Shown here: in pieces, positions 17,355-24,984 of the stretch | Numbering within the stretch: position 1 is the stretch's first letter | Layout of the letters: each line of letters begins with the position of its first letter | Source: Clostridiales bacterium VE202-21 | Lineage (GTDB): Bacteria; Bacillota; Clostridia; Lachnospirales; Lachnospiraceae | Assembly (NCBI GenBank): GCA_000509105.1 | Contig: BAIF02000025.1 | Location: 1 to 32,361 of the forward strand | Direction: 5' to 3' | DNA: 32,361 nt | The notes under the pieces: model-generated | Seen by the model: only the letters and a program-made list of their open reading frames with translations | Told to the model about the DNA's origin: nothing | Databases searched by the model: none | Program-made: the position numbers and the translations under genes

Positions 17355-17367
17355 GCTGTTACCCTTA
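17329..17367. terminator. Strong bidirectional hairpin after larA fragment
   Basis: TAAGGGTAACAGCT and AGCTGTTACCCTTA form a perfect 14-bp stem with an 11-nt loop; the stop codon of the larA fragment lies in the loop. It separates the plus-strand gene from the convergent rrf2 gene and can serve both. Confidence 0.75.
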
Positions 17368-17412
17368 CATAGACTTTTCAACGAGGTCTATCATAATCAG
17401 GTTTTCCCTGGT

Positions 17413-17832
17413 TTAATCTGCATTTCCGAAAATCTGCTCCTCAATGTCTTTTATTGTAATACTCTCCAGATATTGTTTTCCGATTTTATTTAGATTGCCA
17501 TAGATTCCATCCATGACTCCGGCCATTCCGGATGCCACTAAACAGGGCATATCAATATTTCCGGAATGCCAAGAGGTTTTTACAATATCCATCTGCAGAG
17601 CATCACAAATTTGTTTCAGATTGATATCTTCCGGATTCCTGGCAATTCTATAGCCCCCCCGGAGGCCTTCTTTGGTATCGAGTAAATTATATTTTTTCAG
17701 CCGTGCCATCACTTTTCTGACCCGGACGGGATTCGTGCAGATGTTGGCTGCCAGCTCTTCGCTGGAGAGCGTCTCCTGCTTATGGTCGAGGAAGACCAGC
17801 GCGTGCACCGCGATTGTAAATTCTCCTGTCAT
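17413..17832 (-). CDS. Rrf2-family transcriptional regulator
   Basis: This 139-residue regulator shows the Rrf2 winged helix: FTIAVHALVFL, then SSEELAANICTNPVRVRKVMARLKKYNLL (residues 23-51) and the wing KEGLRGGYRIAR (residues 54-65). Cysteines are at 32, 76 and 97, but the three-cysteine iron-sulfur cluster pattern of IscR is absent, so it is more like the redox- or metabolite-sensing members. It lies 130 nt downstream of trxB on the same strand, suggesting it senses thiol or redox status and controls the thioredoxin genes. AAAGGGTG precedes the start. Confidence 0.87.
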   Translation of the reverse strand: MTGEFTIAVHALVFLDHKQETLSSEELAANICTNPVRVRKVMARLKKYNLLDTKEGLRGGYRIARNPEDINLKQICDALQMDIVKTSWHSGNIDMPCLVASGMAGVMDGIYGNLNKIGKQYLESITIKDIEEQIFGNAD

Positions 17833-17962
17833 GTTATCACCCTTTAGTTATATTTGCTCCTGCCCATTTCGCTCTGTCAGAGAGTCTTTGTTAAACTATT
17901 TTCAGAAATCGGATTCTTTCAGTAGATTATTTATCCATCAGACCCATTTTTATATCAATTTT

Positions 17963-18883
17963 CTACATTCCACTTAGAAATTCTTCCGCGTATTTAGAGG
18001 CTACAGCGCCATCAGCTGCTGCTGTTATAATCTGGCGCATGGGTTTTGTACGGATATCTCCCACCGCAAATACGCCGGGAATATTTGTGCGTGTTGTTTC
18101 ATCAGCCTGTATATAGCCGTGGGAATCCAGCGTAACCTGTCCCTTCAGAATGGCTGTATCGGGAACCCTGCCGACTGCCACGAAGATCCCGTCACAGGGA
18201 AGGTAGGACACCTCTTTTGTATTGACATCTTCCAGTTTGGCTCCGATGACTTTCTTTTCGTGAAGAACTCCGGTTATCCGTGTGTTCCAGTGGAAAATAA
18301 TATTGCTGTTGTTCAGCGGCTCGATATAGATCCGTGATGCGCGGAGCTGGTCCCTGCGGTGAACCAGATGTACTTCTTTGCAGATTTTAGAGAGCAGAAT
18401 CGCGTCTGCAGCCGCAGTATTTCCTCCGCCTGCGATTACCACGGTCTTATTCTTATACATCATCCCATCGCAAGCCGCACAGTAAGCGACGCCATGTCCG
18501 CGCATTTCCTGCTCTCCGGGGACATCCAGTTCGCGGGGAGAGGCGCCCATTGCCAGAATCACAGTGCGTCCGAGGACTTCCCCTTCTGAGGTGATAAGTT
18601 TTTTGGGATTGGAGGTGAGTTCCATTTCTTCTACCTGGGCAAAGGCGGTTTCTACACCGAACCTGTCGGCGCCCTTTTTCATCTTTGTGGCCAGTGTGTA
18701 GCCATCTATACCGTCTTCAAATCCCGGATAATTATCGATCTGTTCGGTGGTCGCCATTTGTCCGCCCGGAGAAAGCTTCTCCAGTACCAGAACGGAAAAT
18801 CCGCTCCTGGCGGCGTACAGAGCTGCGGTATAACCGCCGGGGCCGCCGCCCACAATCACAACATCATATTCCTTCTGTTTCAT
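17963..18883 (-). CDS. trxB: Thioredoxin reductase
   Basis: This 306-residue flavoenzyme reduces thioredoxin using NADPH. The FAD-binding motif GGGPGGYTAALYAARSG is at residues 12-28. The redox-active disulfide is Cys135-Ala-Ala-Cys138 in AYCAACDG, where the common motif is CATC. The NADPH-binding motif GGGNTA (152-157) is followed by HRRDQLRAS (175-183), which marks NADPH rather than NADH use. The last FAD motif is FAVGDIR. The ATG at 18883 is preceded by AAAGGAGG, which overlaps the end of trxA; 3 nt separate the two genes, so they are translated together. Confidence 0.95.
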   Translation of the reverse strand: MKQKEYDVVIVGGGPGGYTAALYAARSGFSVLVLEKLSPGGQMATTEQIDNYPGFEDGIDGYTLATKMKKGADRFGVETAFAQVEEMELTSNPKKLITSEGEVLGRTVILAMGASPRELDVPGEQEMRGHGVAYCAACDGMMYKNKTVVIAGGGNTAAADAILLSKICKEVHLVHRRDQLRASRIYIEPLNNSNIIFHWNTRITGVLHEKKVIGAKLEDVNTKEVSYLPCDGIFVAVGRVPDTAILKGQVTLDSHGYIQADETTRTNIPGVFAVGDIRTKPMRQIITAAADGAVASKYAEEFLSGM

Positions 18884-18886
18884 CCT

Positions 18887-19204
18887 CTATACCTCCTTTA
18901 TCCACTTTTGTATCTCTGCTTTCGAGCCGGGATTTACAAGCAGTTCACTGTGATGGCCGTCCTTGAACATCAACAGGGAGGGGATCGTGTCCACATCGAA
19001 CTTTTCCGCCAGTTCCGGCTCATCATCCAGATTGACTTTTCCGATTGCCACCGTACCCTGGAGTTCTTCTTCCAGCTGGTCGATCACCGGGCCAAGGCGG
19101 CGGCAGTAACCGCACCATGGCGCCCAGAATTCCACAATTATGGGTGTTCTATTCTGGCTTGTATGTTCCTGAAAATTATTGTTTGTTAAAGTAAGTTGAC
19201 TCAT
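18887..19204 (-). CDS. trxA: Thioredoxin
   Basis: This 105-residue thioredoxin reduces protein disulfides and is recycled by the reductase encoded 3 nt downstream. The active site is WAPWCGYCRRL (Cys31, Cys34), with Tyr where most thioredoxins have Pro (CGPC); the change usually shifts redox potential. The cis-proline loop is VDTIPSLLMFKDG. The start at ATG 19204 has AGGAGG at 8 nt spacing; a GTG at 19213 overlaps that site and is less likely. Confidence 0.93.
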   Translation of the reverse strand: MSQLTLTNNNFQEHTSQNRTPIIVEFWAPWCGYCRRLGPVIDQLEEELQGTVAIGKVNLDDEPELAEKFDVDTIPSLLMFKDGHHSELLVNPGSKAEIQKWIKEV

Positions 19205-19275
19205 CTTTGGCACCTCCTGATTTTATCTTTTTTGTTTTATGCGCATTGCTGTGAATATAAATGTAATATGAATGG

Positions 19276-19321
19276 TTACAGTTTATACTGTAATTATATT
19301 AGTATCAGTTTGCGGTGTCAA
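19276..19321 (-). promoter_or_regulatory. trxA promoter with palindromic operator
   Basis: On the minus strand, TTGACA (19321-19316) and TATAAT (19298-19293) with a 17-nt spacer form a consensus sigma-A promoter. Directly downstream, over the expected start site, lies a perfect 7-4-7 inverted repeat (TTACAGT / ACTGTAA, 19276-19293). A bound protein would block initiation. The operon's own Rrf2 regulator is the obvious candidate. Confidence 0.8.
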
Positions 19322-19397
19322 GTGTTTTAACAAAACTTTTTAATGAAAATAAAGTATGTTTAAAATTTATCAGACTATTGTTAAAATATTATTTAAA

Positions 19398-19426
19398 TTG
19401 ACAGTATATTACTTGCGTGGTAATGT
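19398..19426 (+). promoter_or_regulatory. Promoter of short-chain dehydrogenase gene
   Basis: TTGACA (19398-19403), a 17-nt spacer and TAATGT (19421-19426) with an extended -10 TGG form a plausible promoter divergent from that of trxA. An ATTAC/GTAAT inverted repeat overlaps the spacer and -10. Confidence 0.6.
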
Positions 19427-19469
19427 AAATGTACAGTTTTGGAATACACTTTTGAAAGGGAGGTTTATT

Positions 19470-20243
19470 ATGAGTGTTTATATTATTACAGGAGGAACAA
19501 CAGGAATCGGGGCTGCTGTAAGGACGACATTGCTGGATCAGGGCCATGAGGTTTTTAATATTGACTTAAAAGAGGGTGATTTCCTGGCAGATCTTTCTAA
19601 AAGCGAGGAACGCCAAAATGCAATTGAGGCAGTTAAACTGCGCTATCCGGATGGGATTGACGGGCTTTTCTGTAATGCCGGCGTGGGACCCACTGCACCG
19701 CCTAAGCTGATATTCAGTCTGAATTTCTTTGCAGGAATTGAGATTGCAGAGGGACTGCGCCCATTGCTTAAGAAAAAGAACGGAAGCTGTGTTATGACCT
19801 CTTCAAATTCGGTGACTAATCATACGGTCCGGTGTGACTGGGTAGACATGATGTCAAACGTCATGGACGAAGACAGGATATTGGAGATGGCGGCAGATAT
19901 CCCGCGTACAATGGCTCCATCCGCCTATAGCTCTTCCAAGCATGCGCTGGCCAGGTGGGTGAGGAGAGTCTCTCCCGCGTGGGCAGTGGACGGTCTGCGT
20001 ATAAATGCGGTTGCGCCCGGCAACACAACGACTCCAATGACACAGGGAATGACTGATGCACAGCGGGATGCAGCGCTTTTGATTCCGATTCCGACGCGAT
20101 ATGGAAGAAAAGAATTTCTGGATGCACAGGAGATTGCAAACGGCATGTTATTCCTTGCTTCGCCGCTGGCCAGCGGGATCAATGGAATCATCTTATTTGT
20201 AGACGGCGGAATTGATGCATTATTGCGTTCAGAGCGTTTTTAG
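19470..20243 (+). CDS. Short-chain dehydrogenase resembling 3-alpha-hydroxysteroid dehydrogenase
   Basis: This 257-residue NAD-dependent oxidoreductase starts at ATG 19470 (GGGAGG upstream); the frame is open further back but without a ribosome site. It has the SDR nucleotide motif TGGTTGIG (7-14), Asp32 at the end of beta-2 (NAD rather than NADP), CNAGVG, Ser112/114, and Tyr153-x3-Lys157 (YSSSK). Sequence layout and ending resemble Comamonas testosteroni 3-alpha-hydroxysteroid dehydrogenase/carbonyl reductase: short N-terminus, ID at the same position, and a C-terminus of the type DGGIDALLR. The likely reaction is oxidation or reduction of a hydroxyl on a steroid, bile acid or similar hydrophobic alcohol. 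The substrate is not proven; related SDRs include coniferyl alcohol dehydrogenases. A ketosteroid-isomerase-like gene follows after 15 nt. Confidence 0.85.
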   Translation: MSVYIITGGTTGIGAAVRTTLLDQGHEVFNIDLKEGDFLADLSKSEERQNAIEAVKLRYPDGIDGLFCNAGVGPTAPPKLIFSLNFFAGIEIAEGLRPLLKKKNGSCVMTSSNSVTNHTVRCDWVDMMSNVMDEDRILEMAADIPRTMAPSAYSSSKHALARWVRRVSPAWAVDGLRINAVAPGNTTTPMTQGMTDAQRDAALLIPIPTRYGRKEFLDAQEIANGMLFLASPLASGINGIILFVDGGIDALLRSERF

Positions 20244-20258
20244 AAGGGAGAGAAAGTG

Positions 20259-20597
20259 ATGAGAATTTTAGAACAATATATGGACTGTATGCAGCGCGGC
20301 GATAATGTGGGGCTGGCCGACCTGTTTAATGAGTACGGGGTGCTTCACGATGCTTCATTAATAAAGATCGGAAGCGATACGCTGCACCTGGAAGGAAAAA
20401 TGGCCGTAGAAATGATGTTTCACCATAAATTTGGTTTCAATGGAGGGCCATTTAAAATATACAGTATTAAATATAATGGGGACAATCAGGTGTGGTATTT
20501 TATCCAGTATGGAGATACAATACTGCCGGTAACTGCTTTTCTGGAGAAAACGGATGAAAACGGAAAAATTAAGCGGCTAAATATATATCCGCTCTAA
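20259..20597 (+). CDS. NTF2-fold protein similar to ketosteroid isomerase
   Basis: This 112-residue protein is probably co-transcribed with the dehydrogenase (15 nt apart). ATG 20259 is preceded by GAAGGGAG. The N-terminal half aligns well by eye with Comamonas delta5-3-ketosteroid isomerase: LEQYMDCMQRGDNVGLADLF against [20 protein letters not shown]. Tyr7 and Asp31 match the oxyanion-hole Tyr14 and general base Asp38 with exactly the same 24-residue spacing. The second oxyanion-hole residue (Asp99) appears replaced by Thr92 in LPVTAF. It may be a steroid isomerase, a related double-bond isomerase or dehydratase, or only a fold relative (SnoaL-like). Confidence 0.7.
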   Translation: MRILEQYMDCMQRGDNVGLADLFNEYGVLHDASLIKIGSDTLHLEGKMAVEMMFHHKFGFNGGPFKIYSIKYNGDNQVWYFIQYGDTILPVTAFLEKTDENGKIKRLNIYPL

Positions 20598-20772
20598 TAA
20601 TTGTTATTATTTATTCGGGAATAATGCTTATATTGTCTTTTAAATAATAGGAATTTTTATAGATTCGTCTAAGAATATGAATATTAATTTGAATATGTTC
20701 GTCAACTAGAAAGTGAGCCATTCGCTGACTTGATTTTGAGCCACCCAGTGATGGCCAGAAAGTGAGCCACCT

Positions 20773-21525
20773 CTACTTCCTGGCTTCTTTGGTTTTGGCC
20801 AGCCGATACGATTCTCCGTTCATATCCAGCACATAGGACTGAAATGTCAGACGGTCGATCATAGCGGCTACCATGGCTGTGTTCTCAAAAAGAGTTGTCC
20901 ATTCAGAGAATGGCAGGTTTGTTGTTACTATAATACTGCCTCGCTCGCTTCTGTCAGCGATGATCTTAAACAGGAGTTCTGACTGGTAGCGGTCAAAACT
21001 GACATACCCCATTTCGTCCAGTATCAGCAGATCTGCCTTCTGGATCCGTTTTTCCAGTTTGCCAAGGGAATAGTTATCCCGGGCTTCGGAAAGTTCCGTT
21101 GACAGGGAGTATGCATTTTTGAACAGAACTGACATTCCCATGGAGCATGCTTTCAGTCCCAGACCGATTGCCATATGCGTTTTACCCCTGCCTGGATTCC
21201 CCAACATTGTGATATTTCTGCGGTCCTTGATAAACTTACAGCTTGCCAGTTCGTTCATAAAGATTTCGTTTATGGAACCACTGTAGCGTGACAGATCCAG
21301 TTCTTCCAATGTTTTGGTAAATGGAAATCCCGCTCTCTTGAGGCGGCGCAGGTTTTGATTTTCCTGCCTTTGCTCGTACTCTGTTTTCATTAATGAAAGC
21401 AGGATCTCACCGATATCGGAATCCGGAGAAAGTTGACGGAGTGCTTCTTTATAGGTGGTAAAGGTTGGGATCTTAAGCAGCTTCGCATACATCCGGATCT
21501 GATCTTCAATTAGTGTTATGCTCAT
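20773..21525 (-). CDS. istB: IS21-family ATP-binding helper protein IstB
   Basis: This 250-residue AAA+ ATPase assists the IstA transposase in target selection and strand transfer. Walker A is GNPGRGKTH (residues about 109-117) and Walker B is DLLILDEMGY. The start ATG 21525 overlaps the istA stop (ATGA) with GAGGAGG upstream, indicating translational coupling. The frame is intact even though istA is broken. Confidence 0.94.
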   Translation of the reverse strand: MSITLIEDQIRMYAKLLKIPTFTTYKEALRQLSPDSDIGEILLSLMKTEYEQRQENQNLRRLKRAGFPFTKTLEELDLSRYSGSINEIFMNELASCKFIKDRRNITMLGNPGRGKTHMAIGLGLKACSMGMSVLFKNAYSLSTELSEARDNYSLGKLEKRIQKADLLILDEMGYVSFDRYQSELLFKIIADRSERGSIIVTTNLPFSEWTTLFENTAMVAAMIDRLTFQSYVLDMNGESYRLAKTKEARK

Positions 21526-22892
21526 TGGCTGTTCACCTCCTCTTTGTGACTCAGTTGGTCGTATTGTCGGAGGTCAACCGAAAGGATCTTTACCGGATCC
21601 TGGATCTGGGGTTTCGTCCTGTCAACGAAATCATGAAGAATGCGGACCATTCTGGAATAATTGCTGTTGTTTTTTCGAAGTTCCTCCAGAACTTCCGGCG
21701 GAACATTCTGCTTCACAGGCGCTGCATCAGGGATCGCCCGCCGCCGTTCTTCAAGAAGCGGCATATAGTGTTCCAGATGGTAAATACTCTGATGTTTCCC
21801 ATAACAACGAGTATGTACTGCAATCAATGCTCCTTTATAGTAGATCTCTACTGTTTCGGGATACCCTTTGACTCCTACCATTCTGCCAGTATATTGAACC
21901 GGAACGGAATAACTGTTCGTCCGAAACCTGGCAGTGGAAAAAGCATTCACTCTGACGTTTGCGCTTTTGGCAGTTTCAAATCTGTACCCAGGGAGAGGAT
22001 GGAACATTGGACGTTCCTCATCCATCATTACTCCTACTTTATCGGGTTTGCCCTTAATCTGGTGTGCTTCATATTTCATGCAGCGTTCCAAAAGAAGTGT
22101 ATTCAGTTCGCAAATATCAGAAGCGTAGGGAACAGGAACAAGTATGTTTCTGCGGGCCCATCCCCAAAAAAAAATCGACAATGGTAAAGTTGCTGTAAAA
22201 GATGGATTTGGGAAACATGCGCAGGCGCAGAAAGGATATACTGCTCTTGCGGCTCACTACAGTTTTTCTGCTCTTTTCTGTAATCCTGCTGAAGGACATG
22301 AAAAGGGACTGGTAGAAGGATTGATAACCTTATGGGGAACTCCGCCCAGGATATCAAAAGTACGAACGAATGCATCCAGAAAACTTTCTTCATTCTGATG
22401 ACGATAGGCAAGTACAACTGGTCTGCAGCTGTAACAAAGCCGCGCGCAGAAAAGATTAATCACAGTTTTCTGACCGTCGAGATAAACCGTAGTTTCTCCC
22501 CAGTCCACCTGCATTGCCTCGCCATGTTCGAACTGAAGAGGAATAAATGCTTTAGGCTTGCATTCCTTTAGTTCATGGACTTTTGCACGGACCGTAGATT
22601 CCCCACCTGTAAATCCGGTTTCTTCAACAAGCCGGTCATAGATACGTTTTGCGGTATGTTTTTGCTTTTTAAGACCTTGACGGGAATCTTCATCAAGGCA
22701 GTTTTGTATGAATCGGACTACGTCTGGTGTAAGAATCGTCGATTCACGGTCAGGCGTTTTCCGTTCCCAGGGGACAGCATTCCCTTCACAATATTTTTTA
22801 ACGGTATTTCTGGAAATGCCCATCGTTTTTGCGATATGTCGCTGACTTTCGCCAGCAAGGAAACGCCTACGAATATCATCGTAATCTTGCAT
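21522..22892 (-). pseudogene. istA: IS21-family transposase IstA, broken by internal inversion
   Basis: The N-terminal part (ATG 22892, AAGGTGG upstream) has the HTH QRHIAKTMGISRNTVKKYC and the first catalytic Asp in MQVDWGETT, and runs in frame up to GGVPHKVI near 22330. The C-terminal part resumes at GWARRNILVPVP near 22160 and ends at 21522. The piece that should lie between them, DNGKVAVKDGFGKHAQ through NPAEGHEKGLVEG, is present but encoded on the opposite strand. That piece holds the second Asp and the Glu of the DDE triad, so the transposase is inactive. Reading through on the minus strand meets a stop at 22257. Confidence 0.9.
22167..22332 (+). other. Inverted internal segment of istA
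   Basis: Read on the plus strand, this stretch encodes the missing middle of IstA (IDNGKVAVKDGFG, KAQ-type helix, NPAEGHEKGLVEGLI). It is flanked by a 6-bp inverted repeat, TCCCCA (22161-22166) and TGGGGA (22333-22338), and by a run of nine A at one junction. The exact breakpoints are uncertain by about 10 nt. Confidence 0.85.
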
Positions 22893-23005
22893 TGTGATAA
22901 CCACCTTATTTCCCTCCGAATAAAAAGACTTTTATTCAGAGTACTTTTTAAGTGGCTCACTTTCAAGTCAGCGTTTGGAATAAAAATGGCTCAGTCTAAG
23001 AGTAG

Positions 23006-23488
23006 CATTTATATATAGGAATTTTATGTGGGTTTATTGTTACAGCCATTCATGTTTTACATATAATTCTAAAACAGGGAGACGTACACGGGAGAGTCAG
23101 AATCTTGGAATTCTGTCTTATAACATATATCGTAGCAGTTCTTTTTATTGCACTAGTTTCCAGAGAGCCTGGATCCAGAGATATGATATCGCTTATACCA
23201 TTTTCTACAGTTGGCTCAACTGCACAGAGCCATGCCTATGTAGTGGAAAACATAATTATGTTTATACCTTTTGGCTTTTTATTGCCACAGCTATGGGCGC
23301 ATATGAGAAATTTGGGGTTATGTTTATTATCGGCATTCATAACAAGTATGGTAATAGAAGTCACACAGGTAGTTACAAAGATGGGCTATGGTCAGACTGA
23401 TGATGTGATCACTAACGTTATTGGAGCGGCAATCGGATTTGGAATTTTATGGACCGTTCAAAAGATAAAATTAACGAATAGATATTAG
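23006..23488 (+). pseudogene. VanZ-like membrane protein gene lacking its start
   Basis: The frame encodes a VanZ-family membrane protein: a first hydrophobic segment (IGILCGFIVTAIHVLHIIL, from about 23015), then EFCLITYIVAVLFIALVS, VVENIIMFIPFGFLLPQLW, a third and fourth helix, and the signature IEVTQVVTKMGYGQTDDVITNVIG. The coding character extends upstream of the only usable start (TTG 23105) to a stop at 23003, yet no ATG or GTG lies there. The IS21 end is only 12 nt before that point, so the 5' end was probably lost with the insertion. Alternatively a shorter protein starts at TTG 23105 (127 residues). VanZ-family proteins can lower glycopeptide binding, but most homologues are uncharacterised. 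Confidence 0.65.
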
Positions 23489-23577
23489 AACTGTAAATTA
23501 GCTATACTACAAATAAAGCAGGAGGCAGGTGAAGTTATAACATGCCTCCTACTTAACTTTATCGCTATATAATCTGA

Positions 23578-24984
23578 TTAGCTGATTATCTTTCGGTTTA
23601 TATCATCGAAAGAGATTAATTTTGTATCTTTATGCAACTTAGAATACTCCACTGCTTGGTCTGTAAATCCGGATTTTGAAAATATAATATAATATTTATT
23701 TTCATAATGAAATAATTCCCCACGTTCTTTTAAAAGAAGTACTACATCTAAAGCAGCGGGACTATTTTTCCACTTACATTCGCAGAAAAGTCCACTCTCT
23801 TCTTGAACCGCCATTATATCAATTTCCTCCTGCCGTCTTTTAGCCGGGTTATTCCCCCACCAGCGGCCACTGTTTCCAATAGGAAATGGGAGAGAAACAT
23901 AAACTTCGGGGAGGTAAAGGTATTGCTGGCATATTTCTTCAAATACACTTCCCATAAAATCGCTAATTTGCGGGCGCACAAGAGTTTTATAAATTGTTTC
24001 TCCTATCCCGCGTATTATGCTGCTTAAGTTGGGGCGAACAAAGCGGTACCAGAAGAGAAACATATTATCCTCTAAATGATAAAGTGTTTTTTTACTTGAT
24101 ACATTTTCGGTTATTGGAACTTCTTTACTTACAATTCCTAAAGTTATAAGAGAGGAAATCTGATTGCTACATCCACTAGTTTCAAGACCTGTTTTTGTAG
24201 CGATTTCATTCATTCGGCTTGCACCACTGGCAATTGCGGAAATGATAGAATGATACGTTGCTGGTTCTTTCAGTTCCTGTTTCAGCAGATTGGATGGCTC
24301 GTCAAATAATCGTCCACTTTCATCGAAGAACAGATTTATAATATTCTCATCTACTGTCAGTGATGTATCAATTCTTGCAAGGTATTCAGGAATTCCACCA
24401 GTTACGCCATATAAAATTGCCTGCTCTTCCTGAGAAAAATTTTCTAACATAGGCCTGAACTCAAAATAGCTAAACGGATGAATCTTAAATTGTGCGGTTC
24501 TTCGTCCGTAAAGCGGACTTTTATATCCAAGAACCTGTTCTTCCATAAAGCTCATTGATGAACCACATAAAATAAAAAATAAACTACTATCCTTCCAACA
24601 CTGATCAATATGACTTTGAAGCATAGATGAGATTGCAGGATAGGAAGCAGCCAGGTAAGGAAACTCATCGATTGCGATGATTAATCTTTCATGCTTCAAA
24701 CATAAGCTGTCAATATAATCTAATAATGTAGCAAAATCCGAAAATTCGGGAAAATGAGATTTTAATCCGGCATCAGAAAGTAATGCTTTAGAAAATCCCT
24801 GCAGATTTTCCTTTCGTGTACCCTCAACAGCCATATAATATATAGAAGCCTTGTCCTTTATAAATTCATTTATTAAAGTCGTTTTGCCTACACGTCTTCT
24901 TCCGTAAAATACAACGAACTCAAATTGATCACTTTTATATAGAGTATTTAACTTTTTAAGTTCGCGTTTTCTACCTATAAACAT
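23578..24984 (-). CDS. AAA ATPase with C-terminal DUF234 nuclease-like domain
   Basis: This 468-residue protein belongs to a family common in archaea and Clostridia whose role is not established. It has an N-terminal P-loop NTPase with Walker A GRRRVGKTT (28-36) and Walker B LIIAIDEF (Asp106, Glu107), a sensor-like GSSMSFM, a winged-helix region (about 240-295, SRMNEIATKTGLETSGCSNQI), and a C-terminal DUF234 domain. The latter shows a PD-(D/E)xK-type signature, EEIDIMA (Asp389) followed by CECKWK (Glu402, Lys404), so it may cut nucleic acid. GGGAGG precedes ATG 24984. It stands alone in an AT-rich accessory stretch; a defence or mobile-DNA role is possible but unproven. Confidence 0.85.
   Translation of the reverse strand: MFIGRKRELKKLNTLYKSDQFEFVVFYGRRRVGKTTLINEFIKDKASIYYMAVEGTRKENLQGFSKALLSDAGLKSHFPEFSDFATLLDYIDSLCLKHERLIIAIDEFPYLAASYPAISSMLQSHIDQCWKDSSLFFILCGSSMSFMEEQVLGYKSPLYGRRTAQFKIHPFSYFEFRPMLENFSQEEQAILYGVTGGIPEYLARIDTSLTVDENIINLFFDESGRLFDEPSNLLKQELKEPATYHSIISAIASGASRMNEIATKTGLETSGCSNQISSLITLGIVSKEVPITENVSSKKTLYHLEDNMFLFWYRFVRPNLSSIIRGIGETIYKTLVRPQISDFMGSVFEEICQQYLYLPEVYVSLPFPIGNSGRWWGNNPAKRRQEEIDIMAVQEESGLFCECKWKNSPAALDVVLLLKERGELFHYENKYYIIFSKSGFTDQAVEYSKLHKDTKLISFDDINRKIIS

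Larger units (their letters stand above)
20714..22993 (-). mobile_element. IS21-family insertion sequence (istA broken)
   Basis: This element of about 2.28 kb has istA and istB on the minus strand. The ends are inverted and start with TG: TGAGCCATT at 20714 and, on the opposite strand, TGAGCCATT at 22993. As usual for IS21, several internal copies follow at each end (GCTGACTTGA and GAGCCAC on the left at 20724-20744 and 20774 region, and their complements near 22942-22972). No clear target duplication was found. istA carries an internal inversion, so the copy should be unable to move by itself. Confidence 0.88.

Noticed and set aside
19356..19469. Upstream extension of the short-chain dehydrogenase frame
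   Set aside because: The extension overlaps the promoter, has no ribosome site, and ATG 19470 has GGGAGG and aligns with the family N-terminus.
21513..22187. Plus-strand frame of 224 codons
   Set aside because: It is antisense to the 3' part of istA. Only the short 22167-22332 part is truly plus-strand coding, because of the inversion, and in a different frame.
20660..23005. Target-site duplication for the IS21 element
   Set aside because: GTCTAAG follows the right end and occurs about 45 nt before the left end, but it is not adjacent to the left end, so it was not accepted as a duplication.
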